In this document: positions 24,885 to 32,844 of the stretch, piece after piece
How positions within the stretch are numbered: the first letter of the stretch is position 1
Layout of the letters: every line of letters begins with the position of its first letter
Assembly (NCBI RefSeq): GCF_001456355.1
Contig: NZ_CP010271.1
Span: 3,658,001 to 3,722,000, forward strand
Direction of reading: 5' to 3'
Length of the DNA stretch: 64,000 nucleotides
Source: Mycobacteroides saopaulense
Lineage (GTDB): Bacteria > Actinomycetota > Actinomycetes > Mycobacteriales > Mycobacteriaceae
The notes under the pieces: model-generated
Told to the model about the DNA's origin: nothing
The model's input: the letters and a program-made list of their open reading frames with translations, nothing else
The model's database searches: none
Translations under genes and position numbers: made by a program

Positions 24885-26489
24885 CTACTTTGCGGCCATG
24901 CTCGGCGAGGTCTGCCGAGGCCCGTTCGCGAGCGGGACGGTCTTACGCACCGCCGGACGCACCGCGCCCTCGAACTCGTACTCGGACGGGTCGACTTTCC
25001 TTGTCTGCGACCAGTACTCGAAGGTGAAACCAGACCACAACGTCCGATTCTTACCGTGCTCGTCCAGGTACCAGCTCTGGCAGCCGCCGCTGTTCCACAC
25101 CGAGCCTTGCAGCTTGCGTTGAACCTCGGCGTTGAACTTGTCCTGCGCCGCGGTGGTGGGCACGATCGCCTGGGCGTAGGCCTCGTCGACGTGTTTGATC
25201 GCCTCGGTGACGTAGTGGATCTGCGACTCGATCATGAACACGATCGAGTTGTGTCCCAGTCCGGTGTTGGGCCCCAGCAGGAAGAAGAGGTTGGGCATGC
25301 CGGCGATGGTGATGCCGCGGTGTGCGGTGACGCCCTCGGTCGACCAGCGCTGGCCGAGATCCTCGCCGTTCTTTCCCTTCAGATCCAGGTATTTGTACGA
25401 GTCCGTGACGTGGAATCCGGTGCCGAAGATGATGGCATCGACCTTGCGTTCCATCCCGTCACCAGTGACGATGCCGTCGGCGGTGACACGGGCGATGGAC
25501 TCGGTGACCAGTTCGGTCTTCGGGTTCTCGATGGCCTTGTAATACGTGCCGGACCCCAGCAGACGTTTGCATCCGGCGCGGTAATCGGGCGTCACCTTGC
25601 GGCGCACCTCGGGATCTGAGATCTGGCTCTTGATGTACGAGCGTCCCAGCAATTCCACGCCTTTGAGCAAGGCCGGACGCCGGTTCATCGCGTACGCGCC
25701 GGCCTCCGCGCCGAAGTACATGCCGCTGCGGAACAGCGCGCGTAAACCGGGAACGCTGGCGAACGCCCGTTTGGCCAACGGGCCGAACTCGACGTTGGTG
25801 CGCGGCAAGACCCAGGGCGGGGTGCGCTGGAACAGCTTCAGCTCGCCGACCTTGCCCACGATCTCGGGGACGAACTGAATCGCACTGGCGCCGGTGCCGA
25901 TGACGGCGACCTTCTTACCGGTCAGGTCGTAATCGTGGTTCCACTGCGCGGAGTGGAAGACCGGCCCCTCGAAACGATCCAGATCTTCGATTTCCGGGAT
26001 GCTTGGGATGTGCAGAGCCCCTACGCCGGAGATGAGGAACTGGCAGATGTACTCCTGCCCGCTATCGGTGAACACGTGCCAGCGGTACTCGTCCTCATCC
26101 CAGTATCCGCGGGTGACACGTGTGTTGAAGGTGGCGTGCCGGTATAGGCCATATTTGGCGGCGACTTCCTTGAGGTAGTCGAAGATTTCCGGCTGCCGGG
26201 AGAACAGTTGGTCCCAGTTCGACCGCGGTTCGAACGAGAAGGAGTACAGGTGGGTGGGCACATCGCAGGCCGCGCCGGGGTAGGTGTTGTCGCGCCAGGT
26301 GCCACCCATCTCGCCGGCCTTTTCGAGGATGAGGAATGGCACGCCCATCTTCTGCAACGCGATGGCCGCCCCGATGCCCGAGAACCCCGTGCCGACAATC
26401 AACGCACGAATACGAATGGGCTCCGATGAACCGCCGTCAACCACGGTATCGGGCTGCTGCCCTTCGTGCGATGTATCGGTAACAGTCAT
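24885..26489 (-). CDS. FAD-dependent Baeyer-Villiger-type monooxygenase
   Basis: This protein has 534 residues from the ATG at 26489; a TTG three codons upstream is possible. The first Rossmann loop is VGTGFSGIGAAIAL. The Baeyer-Villiger fingerprint FxGxxxHxxxW appears as FEGPVFHSAQW, and the second dinucleotide loop is VIGTGASAIQFVPEI. Such enzymes insert oxygen next to a ketone using NADPH and FAD; mycobacteria use them on steroids, long ketones and drugs. It is followed after 27 nt by an SDR. A hairpin terminator separates it from the diiron gene upstream. Confidence 0.88.
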   Translation of the reverse strand: MTVTDTSHEGQQPDTVVDGGSSEPIRIRALIVGTGFSGIGAAIALQKMGVPFLILEKAGEMGGTWRDNTYPGAACDVPTHLYSFSFEPRSNWDQLFSRQPEIFDYLKEVAAKYGLYRHATFNTRVTRGYWDEDEYRWHVFTDSGQEYICQFLISGVGALHIPSIPEIEDLDRFEGPVFHSAQWNHDYDLTGKKVAVIGTGASAIQFVPEIVGKVGELKLFQRTPPWVLPRTNVEFGPLAKRAFASVPGLRALFRSGMYFGAEAGAYAMNRRPALLKGVELLGRSYIKSQISDPEVRRKVTPDYRAGCKRLLGSGTYYKAIENPKTELVTESIARVTADGIVTGDGMERKVDAIIFGTGFHVTDSYKYLDLKGKNGEDLGQRWSTEGVTAHRGITIAGMPNLFFLLGPNTGLGHNSIVFMIESQIHYVTEAIKHVDEAYAQAIVPTTAAQDKFNAEVQRKLQGSVWNSGGCQSWYLDEHGKNRTLWSGFTFEYWSQTRKVDPSEYEFEGAVRPAVRKTVPLANGPRQTSPSMAAK

Positions 26490-26537
26490 GTGGCGCAATC
26501 TCTTTCTGTTTCACGGGTGAACACTTGACATGGCTGA

Positions 26538-26569
26538 AACTGGCTCATCGCACCGGCAATGAGCCAGTT
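26538..26569 (-). terminator. Hairpin terminator after the diiron oxygenase
   Basis: AACTGGCTCAT (26538-26548) and ATGAGCCAGTT (26559-26569) are perfect 11-bp arms with a 10-nt loop. Reading leftwards the stem ends in GTTTC. It lies 12 bp after the diiron oxygenase stop and before the monooxygenase. Confidence 0.6.
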
Positions 26570-26581
26570 CTCTTGTCGCGC

Positions 26582-27568
26582 TTACCGCGCCTTGATCTCG
26601 GCGAGGATGTCGTCCGGCATCGCGCGTGACATCCGCAACAGGCGGCCGGTGAATTTGCCATCCAGGAAACCGATCTCATGCATGAAACGCATCAGCGGCT
26701 CCGAAACCCAGGTCGCATTCTCGCGGTAGTACGGCGATGTCAGGAAGGCGATAAATCCGCGGAGGGGATGGATGCCCACCGCCCGGTAGGCCTTCGGGTT
26801 GAAGAGCACCGGGTAGATGCCGATGACCGCCAGGGCGAAGACGGCCCGGTGGAATGCGTTGGAGACCGGACCCCGCTCGCCGATCTGGCGCACCAGTTCC
26901 TCACGTGCATAGGTGATGTGCCGCGCTTCTTCGAGCACGTGGATCTTCATGAGCTGGCGGGCGTGCGGCTGCACCGTCTCATCCATCATGGTCTCGCGCT
27001 GCGCGCGATCGAGCACCTCTTCGACCAGTAGCAGACCGCCGAGACCCGAGGGACCCAGCGGCACCAGGCCGAGAAGCCGGATGACACGCGTCGCGAACTT
27101 GGGATAGGTGTACGGCTCGATGCCGAGCTTGTTCACCAGGCGACCGAACATGGTGGAGTGACGGGCCTCCTCGCTGATCTCGGTCAGCGCGTAGCGACCG
27201 TGATCGGTTGCTCCCCCGTTCTGCTCGACGACCTGACGCCACAACATGGCGCTGAGGCCGGTCTCGACGTAGATGCCGAAACTCAACACAGAACCGAGCT
27301 CGTGGCGGGTCAGTTCGATGCGCTGTTCCTGGGTCAGCTTGTCCCACAGCTTGGTGCCGTACAACGATGTGCGGCGCGGGGTGGCCCAGTACAACCCCGG
27401 CACAACCGGTGCGTCCCAATCGATGTCGACTTCGCCGTCGTAGGCACGGTCGGCGGCCGAACGCAGCAGCCGTTGAGCCGTCTTCTGCCGATCGCCCACG
27501 GACTTACCCCGAACCGAGGAAGCGCCGGCCTCGTGAAGCGCCGTCGTCGGCTGGTCGATGGTCGTCAT
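26582..27568 (-). CDS. AurF-family diiron oxygenase
   Basis: The product is 328 residues from the ATG at 27568, with GGTGGGA upstream. The diiron ligand set is complete: an early Glu in SFGIYVETGL, EEARH in LTEISEEARHSTMFG, Glu in LLLVEEVLD, His and EEARH in KIHVLEEARHITYAREE. AurF relatives oxidise aryl amines or hydroxylate aliphatic substrates; several mycobacterial members are of unknown function. A paralogue lacking these ligands lies just upstream. The intergenic promoter (27569-27675) is AT-rich, with TTACTTT repeated at 27594 and 27610. Confidence 0.85.
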   Translation of the reverse strand: MTTIDQPTTALHEAGASSVRGKSVGDRQKTAQRLLRSAADRAYDGEVDIDWDAPVVPGLYWATPRRTSLYGTKLWDKLTQEQRIELTRHELGSVLSFGIYVETGLSAMLWRQVVEQNGGATDHGRYALTEISEEARHSTMFGRLVNKLGIEPYTYPKFATRVIRLLGLVPLGPSGLGGLLLVEEVLDRAQRETMMDETVQPHARQLMKIHVLEEARHITYAREELVRQIGERGPVSNAFHRAVFALAVIGIYPVLFNPKAYRAVGIHPLRGFIAFLTSPYYRENATWVSEPLMRFMHEIGFLDGKFTGRLLRMSRAMPDDILAEIKAR

Positions 27569-27675
27569 TGATCCCACCCTCCAATTTAATGCATTACTTT
27601 AAGTACCCGTTACTTTGCATACCGTAAACTGAGTCTCACCGTCACGCGCGGGTTTGTCAATCCCCCACGCGTGCG

Positions 27676-28659
27676 TCAGAGCAGGCCTCGATCCCTGAGA
27701 ATTGTTCTCGCAGCGCCAGTTCTGAACATTCCCGCATCCTCGGCGACGTCGAAGTAGCGCCGGAGCAGCGCCGCGTTCCGGCGGCGGAGGTTCTCACTGC
27801 GTGCCGCGGCCCGGCGCCCGGCACGTCGGGCCAGGCCCACGCTGCCGTAGACCTGCGGCCGCACGATCAATGACGTTGCCAACACCGTCAGCAGTGCCAG
27901 CGACACGTCCGCCATGGCCGCCGGGAGGTACCGGCGAGCGTCCACGGCTCGATACAACTCGTCTTCGGCGAATTCGAGCTGGCGACGGCCCACCAGGACA
28001 CAGATCTTCGCGACCTGCCGGACCACGGGTTGGGCCTGCTCGTCCGCCTCAAGCTCACACATCAGCTGGTGAATCAGCTTGTGCAGCAGCAGAATGAATC
28101 CGCGACCCAGCGGGCCGTGCGGGATGAGTGGCACGAAAAATCGCTGTAGACGCTGCACGGCCACCGGGGCCGGCTGGAGCTCGAGTCCCGTCTTGTTGAT
28201 CAGACGGCCCACCATGGTGGCGTTGCGGCTGATATCGCGCACACTGGCCAACAGAAACCTCGTGTAGTCGTCGGCCAAGGTGTTGCCCTCGATGACATCA
28301 CGGAACATCAACGATGCCAGCGCACCTTGGGCGTCCACCACAAAACTCAGCAGACTGACCAGTTCCTGACGCGCCAATTCCTCTTGTTGCCCCATCGACA
28401 GCGCCTCCCACTCCGGCGTGCCGTACAGCGACACCTGCCGGGCGGCCAGCCAGTGCTTCGCCTCATCCAGGGGCGCGTCCCAGTCGATGTCCAGCTCGGG
28501 GTCGTAGCTCAGTTCCGTCGCCTCGAACAACAACCGGCGGGCGGTCTTGAGCCGATCACCAACCCGCCGCCGCCGTGCGGGAATCTCGCCGTCGACCGTG
28601 GTGGCCGGGGTGAATGCATAGTCGGCGTAGTTGATGTCTTTGTAACTGCTGGACGTCAC
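27676..28659 (-). CDS. AurF-like pseudoenzyme (diiron ligands lost)
   Basis: This 327-residue protein aligns along its length with the neighbouring AurF-type enzyme (for example MVGRLINKTGLEL against MFGRLVNKLGIEP), yet the ligand motifs are replaced. EEARH becomes DISRN, VEEVLD becomes HKLIHQ, and HVLEEARH becomes CVLVGRRQ. The reading frame is intact and length is conserved, so it is not a decaying gene. I infer a non-catalytic partner or regulator of the active paralogue. It is divergent from the DUF4873 gene and has two adjacent dyads upstream. Confidence 0.8.
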   Translation of the reverse strand: MTSSSYKDINYADYAFTPATTVDGEIPARRRRVGDRLKTARRLLFEATELSYDPELDIDWDAPLDEAKHWLAARQVSLYGTPEWEALSMGQQEELARQELVSLLSFVVDAQGALASLMFRDVIEGNTLADDYTRFLLASVRDISRNATMVGRLINKTGLELQPAPVAVQRLQRFFVPLIPHGPLGRGFILLLHKLIHQLMCELEADEQAQPVVRQVAKICVLVGRRQLEFAEDELYRAVDARRYLPAAMADVSLALLTVLATSLIVRPQVYGSVGLARRAGRRAAARSENLRRRNAALLRRYFDVAEDAGMFRTGAARTILRDRGLL

Positions 28660-28685
28660 GTCAATACCTTCTGGTCAGCCAAGGA

Positions 28686-28701
28686 CAGATACACGTATCT
28701 G
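28686..28701. promoter_or_regulatory. Palindromic operator (7-2-7)
   Basis: CAGATAC-AC-GTATCTG is a perfect dyad in the divergent promoter between the AurF-like gene and the DUF4873 gene. Its size suits a TetR-type repressor. The cognate regulator is not known; the TetR gene at 29.2 kb has a different palindrome of its own. Confidence 0.5.
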
Positions 28702-28718
28702 ACAGTATGGGGTACTGT
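28702..28718. promoter_or_regulatory. Second dyad next to the AurF-like promoter
   Basis: ACAGTA-N5-TACTGT directly abuts the preceding palindrome. The two could be a double operator or overlap the two divergent core promoters. Confidence 0.4.
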
Positions 28719-28830
28719 TTGTTACGGATATGTCAGCGAGTTTGCCGGGGCGGTGTCCCGGTTGTCAAGAGGTAGCCACGTCCGCTGCGGACCCACACCT
28801 ATCCCCACGCGGGATCACCCGAGGAGAGTC

Positions 28831-29196
28831 ATGAGCCTTCCCCGACAGGACGACACCAACAGCGTCTTCGCACACAGCCCGCATGACGATTCGGACTACA
28901 TCGGCGAAGCGACGGTGACCGTTCGCGGTGTCGATGTCCCGGTAGAGCTGGAGCTCAAGGGGTACAGCGAGCCGATCGACGGCATCTTCCGCTGGATCGG
29001 CCGCATCAGGCCCAACGAACAGCTGACCGCGCTCGTCGGCGACGAGGCGCGCGTGAAAGCCACCATCCGCACCGCGCACAGCGCGCGGGATGCCTTCATC
29101 GGCGATCCCGACCCATGGAATCGGTACCGGGTGATCGGCAAGAGCACCCCGCCATTCCACGTGCCCACCAAGCTCTCGGAAGTCGAAGCGGAATAA
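28831..29196 (+). CDS. DUF4873-like small protein
   Basis: The 121-residue protein starts at an ATG preceded by GAGGAGAG. It contains YIGEATVTVRGVDVPVELELKG, DGIFRWIGRI and a closing GDPDPWNRYRVIGKSTPPF, which I recognise as a DUF4873-type beta-rich domain, often encoded beside flavin monooxygenases. Function is unknown. It is divergent from the AurF pseudoenzyme and converges on the TetR gene, with 12 bp between the ends. Confidence 0.65.
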   Translation: MSLPRQDDTNSVFAHSPHDDSDYIGEATVTVRGVDVPVELELKGYSEPIDGIFRWIGRIRPNEQLTALVGDEARVKATIRTAHSARDAFIGDPDPWNRYRVIGKSTPPFHVPTKLSEVEAE

Positions 29197-29208
29197 CGCC
29201 TTTCGCCC

Positions 29209-29772
29209 TCAACGCCGGCGCGTGCGGACGAGCGCGATCAGTTCGCTTTCGACCTCGCGCAGCGGCTGCACCGAGTGTGCGGCCTGCGCCTGCAGCAGCG
29301 CCCCCTCGATAGCACTGACCGCCAACGAGGCCAGGCTCTCGACGCCCTCGGCCACCCCCGAGTCGCGGAAGGACTCCTCCAACCGGGTGCGCATGCCGAT
29401 GAAGGCGGCGTTGGCCGCGGCCCGGATCTGCACCTCGCCCGGCCCGGCCAGCGCGGCCGCGGCATGGGGGCATCCGGTGTCGAAGTGGTGGGTCTCGAGC
29501 TGGTTGACCCACCACGCGATGAACTTGGTGATCAGGTACTCGGCGTCCCCCCGCGCCCTCAGCGCATCCAAGAATCCGTTGGCCAGCTCAGATGCCTCTC
29601 GCTCGGCCTCAGCGATGAGTTCCGCCTTGCCGTCGGGGAAGTGCTGGTAGATGGAATTGCGTGCGGTACCGCTGCGCTTGAGCAGGTCAGCAAGGCCGGT
29701 GGCATGCACGCCGCGTTCCCGCATCATGGTGATCGCGCTGTCGATCAGCCGTTGCCGTGGGCCCGGTGCCAC
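29209..29772 (-). CDS. TetR-family repressor (LmrA/YxaF type)
   Basis: This protein has 187 residues from the GTG at 29772, which has AAGGAGG at ideal spacing; an ATG at 29808 lies inside the operator and is less likely. The DNA-binding part reads RLIDSAITMMRERGVHATGL, then LKRSGTARNSIYQHFPDGKAEL. The C-terminal domain, with FDTGCPHAAAALAG, resembles the LmrA/YxaF group. It is divergent from the thioesterase gene and probably represses both through the palindromes between them. The ligand is unknown. Confidence 0.85.
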   Translation of the reverse strand: MAPGPRQRLIDSAITMMRERGVHATGLADLLKRSGTARNSIYQHFPDGKAELIAEAEREASELANGFLDALRARGDAEYLITKFIAWWVNQLETHHFDTGCPHAAAALAGPGEVQIRAAANAAFIGMRTRLEESFRDSGVAEGVESLASLAVSAIEGALLQAQAAHSVQPLREVESELIALVRTRRR

Positions 29773-29787
29773 CTCGGCCTCCTTACC

Positions 29788-29811
29788 CCGATGGACCAAT
29801 TGGTCCATCGG
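29788..29811. promoter_or_regulatory. 24-bp perfect palindrome, TetR operator
   Basis: The half-site CCGATGGACCAA is followed by its exact reverse complement. It lies 15 bp upstream of the TetR GTG and within the divergent promoter to the thioesterase, a classical autoregulatory position. Confidence 0.75.
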
Positions 29812-29826
29812 CTGCTACCGTCGATA

Positions 29827-29842
29827 TGGACCAATCAGTCTA
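29827..29842. promoter_or_regulatory. Second, imperfect TetR operator
   Basis: TGGACCAATCAGTCTA repeats the TGGACCAA half-site with a degenerate right half. It lies 15 bp upstream of the thioesterase ATG. A TetR dimer pair could cover both sites. Confidence 0.5.
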
Positions 29843-29857
29843 CGCGGAAGGGTGGCC

Positions 29858-30298
29858 ATGACCACGGAAATCGAGAATCTGTCCGGACTCGAACTGATCC
29901 GGACGATGGGCGCCTGGCCCGAGTCGGTACCCAACATCGGCCGCATGCTCGGGATGCAGCTGGAAGAGGTCGAATTCGGCTCCGTCTCGTTCAGCCTGGT
30001 GACGCGGCCGGAGTTCGCCAACCCCCTGGGCACCCTGCACGGTGGAATCTGCGCGACGCTGCTCGACTCGGTCTTGGGCTGTGCCGTGCACTCCATCTTG
30101 GAGCCGGGAATCGGTTATGGCACACTAGAACTCAAGGTCAACTATGTCCGCGCGGTGCCCACGAACGGTGAACGCCTGGTGGCGTCCGGCCAGGTCCTGC
30201 ATCCGGGCCGGCGCGTGTCGACGGCCGAGGGCAAGGTTGTCGACTCCCAGGGCAGGTTGGTGGCGCACGGCACCACGACGGTCATGGTGTACCGCTGA
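29858..30298 (+). CDS. PaaI-type hotdog thioesterase
   Basis: This 146-residue hotdog-fold protein has the family signature NPLGTLHGGICATLLDSVLG and the long strand LELKVNYVRAVP. Such enzymes hydrolyse aromatic or medium-chain acyl-CoA. Two TGGACCAA sites upstream suggest control by the divergent TetR repressor. Its stop overlaps the ATG of the next gene (TGATG), so translation is coupled. Confidence 0.85.
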   Translation: MTTEIENLSGLELIRTMGAWPESVPNIGRMLGMQLEEVEFGSVSFSLVTRPEFANPLGTLHGGICATLLDSVLGCAVHSILEPGIGYGTLELKVNYVRAVPTNGERLVASGQVLHPGRRVSTAEGKVVDSQGRLVAHGTTTVMVYR

Positions 30299-30864
30299 TG
30301 AGCGCCTCACGCGAAGCAGATCGCGCAGTGATGGGACCCGCGGAAGACTTCGCCCGCGCCTCGGCAGCCATCGAGACCATGCTCGGTGCGGTGCGCCCGG
30401 ATCAATGGGAAGCCTCGACACCGTGCACGGAGTGGAACCTGCGCCAACTGGTGGACCACCTCATCGAGGTGAACTACGCGCTGGCCGAGCGCTTCGGCGG
30501 AACCCGCGGTAAACCGGCCGACGACCCCGGGGCGGGGTACCGTCAGTCGGCCCAGGCATTGAGTGACGCCCTGGCCCTTCCGGGCGTGCTGGAGCAGACC
30601 TATGCCGGCCCATTCGCACACACAACCGGCGATAGGCAGCTTCAGGTCCGCATGGCGGATCTGTTGACACACGGCTGGGATCTGGCGCGAGCCACCGGCG
30701 TTCGGCCGGATCTACCTGCCGATCTCGTCGCCGACGCACTCGGTTTGGTGGAGAAACTGACCGGCGCATTCGCGCGCTCGGGGAAGTTCGGGACTCCGCA
30801 ACCCGTCGCGGCAGACGCGCCGGTGCTGGACAAGCTGGCCGCCCTGAGCGGACGGATGGTCTAG
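30298..30864 (+). CDS. DinB-fold mycothiol-dependent/TIGR03086-type protein
   Basis: The 188-residue protein starts inside the previous stop codon. The N-terminal FARASAAIETMLGAVRPDQW, TPCTEWNLRQLVDHLIEVNYA and later MADLLTHGWDLARATG are the metal-site helices of the maleylpyruvate isomerase N-terminal (DinB) family, with His in VDHL and LTHGWD. Members use mycothiol or have unknown function. Coupling to the thioesterase suggests a common substrate pathway under TetR control. Confidence 0.78.
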   Translation: MSASREADRAVMGPAEDFARASAAIETMLGAVRPDQWEASTPCTEWNLRQLVDHLIEVNYALAERFGGTRGKPADDPGAGYRQSAQALSDALALPGVLEQTYAGPFAHTTGDRQLQVRMADLLTHGWDLARATGVRPDLPADLVADALGLVEKLTGAFARSGKFGTPQPVAADAPVLDKLAALSGRMV

Positions 30865-30877
30865 CTCCCGCGGACGC

Positions 30878-31750
30878 CTAGAAGCGGGCCATATCCTCAA
30901 GGCGCGCAATGCGATCAGCCATCGGTGGATGCGTCGAAAACAGCGCCGCGACCCGATCGCCGGCCCGGAACGGGTTGGCGATCATCAGGTGCGACTGGCT
31001 GGCCAGCTGCGGCTCGGGCGGCAACGGCGCGGCCTGCACCCCGCCGGATATCTTGCGCAGCGCCGAAGCCAATGCCAACGGATCACCGGTCAGCTCGGCA
31101 CCGGACTGGTCGGCCTGATACTCCCGAGAACGGGACACCGCCATCTTCACCACCGTGGCGGCAATCGGGCCCAGCATGGAAACCAAGAACAGCGCGATGG
31201 GATTCGGGCGGTCTTCATCGCCGCCGCCGAAGAAATTCATGAACATCGCCATATTGGCCAGCCCCGAGATGACCGCGGCAAGGGCGCCAGCCACGCTGGA
31301 GATCAGGATGTCACGGTTGTAGACGTGCGAGAGTTCATGCCCCAACACGGCGCGCAGTTCACGCTCGCTGAGCAGATCGAGAATGCCCGTCGTGCAGCAC
31401 ACCGCCGCGTTACGCGGATTACGCCCCGTGGCAAAGGCGTTCGGGGCATTCGTATCGCTGATGTACAACCGGGGCATCGGCTGGCGTGCGACGGTCGCCA
31501 GCTCCCGCACAATCCGGTACATGGAGGGCTGCTGCAACTCCGTGACCGGCTGGGCGTGCATGGCGCGCAGAGCCAGGGTGTCGCTCTTGAAGTACACGTA
31601 CGCGTTCATGCCGACGGCAAACAGCACGGCCAGCAGCAGGATGCTCTTGCTGTGGAACAGCGAGCCGATGAACACGATCATCGCCGACATGCCGCCCAGC
31701 AGCAGCACAGTCTTGAGTCCGTTGGCGTGGCTCGGTCCTGCCGTCGGCAT
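30878..31750 (-). CDS. htpX: HtpX membrane zinc metalloprotease
   Basis: The product has 290 residues. Two N-terminal transmembrane segments (about 14-53) precede the M48 zinc site HELSH at 138-142 in [13 protein letters not shown], the third ligand Glu in [12 protein letters not shown], and two further hydrophobic segments between them. HtpX degrades misfolded membrane proteins. The order htpX-grcC1-menJ matches Rv0563-Rv0562-Rv0561c. In M. tuberculosis it adjoins gpsA; here about 9.3 kb of accessory genes separates them. Confidence 0.93.
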   Translation of the reverse strand: MPTAGPSHANGLKTVLLLGGMSAMIVFIGSLFHSKSILLLAVLFAVGMNAYVYFKSDTLALRAMHAQPVTELQQPSMYRIVRELATVARQPMPRLYISDTNAPNAFATGRNPRNAAVCCTTGILDLLSERELRAVLGHELSHVYNRDILISSVAGALAAVISGLANMAMFMNFFGGGDEDRPNPIALFLVSMLGPIAATVVKMAVSRSREYQADQSGAELTGDPLALASALRKISGGVQAAPLPPEPQLASQSHLMIANPFRAGDRVAALFSTHPPMADRIARLEDMARF

Positions 31751-31819
31751 TAGCTTCCCTTTCCGTTACTTGGTTTCACTCAAGCTAACGAAGCAGAGAC
31801 TGCTCGGGTTCCGGGCCCG

Positions 31820-32824
31820 CTATCCGTGGCGGCGAACGGTGTACTCGATGAGCACGCCCAGGGCGTCGCGGGCATCGCCCGGTGGCAACTCCGCCAGTTC
31901 GGCCTTGGCGCGGTCGGCATAGTCGATCACGACGGACTTTGCCGCCTCGAGCCCGGCGGAGGCCCGCAGCAGCGTGAGCGCCTCTTCCACCTCGCCGTCG
32001 TCGGTGATGGGCGCGGCCAGCAGCGTGCGCAGCCGGTCAGCGTCGGGACCGGTGTCACGCAGGGCGTAGAGCATCGGCAGGGTGTGCACTCCCTCCCGCA
32101 GATCCGTGCCGGGTGTCTTGCCCGACTCGTCGGTGAGGCTCTCGATGTCGATGATGTCGTCGGAGATCTGGAAGGCGGTGCCGACGATGGCGCCCAGGCG
32201 GCTGAGACGTTCGATCTGATCGTCGTCGCAGCGCGAGGTCATCGCGCCGAATCGCCCCGCCGCCGCGATCAGCGACCCGGTCTTCTCGTGAATCACCTTG
32301 AGGTAGTGCTCGGTCTCGTCGCCGCCCTCGGGCACCCCGACGGTTTCGCGCATCTGGCCAGTGACCAGTTCGGCGAAGGTTTCCGCGACGATGCGCACGG
32401 CCGTCGGACCCAGGCGGGACACCAGACGCGAGGCGGTGGCCAGCAGGTAGTCCCCGGCGAGGATCGCCACGTTGTTGCCCCACCGCGCGTTGGCACTGGG
32501 GACTCCGCGACGCTTCTGCGCCTCGTCCATGACGTCGTCGTGGTACAGCGTTGCCAGGTGAATGAGCTCGCAAACCGCTCCCGCGAGAATCACCTCGTCG
32601 TTGTCCGGGTCGGGCCCGGTCTGAGCGGCAAGCACCGTGAACAGCGGGCGGAAGCGCTTACCGCCGGCATGGAACAGGTGCAGCACGGACTCCGTCAACA
32701 ACGGGTCGGACTGCCCCAGCTCGGTCACGATGAGGCTTTCGATGGCCGCCAGATGGTCGCGCACCTTTGCGGCGAATACGGGATCACCGAGGTCAACTCC
32801 GGCCACCGTGGTCGAGTTACTCAC
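31820..32824 (-). CDS. grcC1: Polyprenyl diphosphate synthase GrcC1-like
   Basis: The protein has 334 residues from a GTG at 32824 (VSNSTTVAGVDLG), the length of the M. tuberculosis GrcC1. The first aspartate-rich motif is LYHDDVMDEA, the second ISDDIIDIE, and FHAGGKRFRP carries the substrate Lys/Arg. It elongates isoprenyl diphosphates, most likely to make the menaquinone side chain, which fits the menJ/menG/menD neighbourhood. It is divergent from menJ, with 20 bp between the start codons. Confidence 0.9.
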   Translation of the reverse strand: MSNSTTVAGVDLGDPVFAAKVRDHLAAIESLIVTELGQSDPLLTESVLHLFHAGGKRFRPLFTVLAAQTGPDPDNDEVILAGAVCELIHLATLYHDDVMDEAQKRRGVPSANARWGNNVAILAGDYLLATASRLVSRLGPTAVRIVAETFAELVTGQMRETVGVPEGGDETEHYLKVIHEKTGSLIAAAGRFGAMTSRCDDDQIERLSRLGAIVGTAFQISDDIIDIESLTDESGKTPGTDLREGVHTLPMLYALRDTGPDADRLRTLLAAPITDDGEVEEALTLLRASAGLEAAKSVVIDYADRAKAELAELPPGDARDALGVLIEYTVRRHG

Positions 32825-32844
32825 CGGTCCAACATACTGGGAAG

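Noticed and set aside
23952..25619. 555-codon open frame on the plus strand opposite the SDR and monooxygenase genes
   Set aside because: It is antisense to two genes with intact catalytic motifs and has no domain of its own.
27594..27616. Direct repeat TTACTTT in the AurF promoter as an operator
   Set aside because: The repeat is only 7 bp in an AT-rich promoter and lacks dyad symmetry, so I did not list it as a site.
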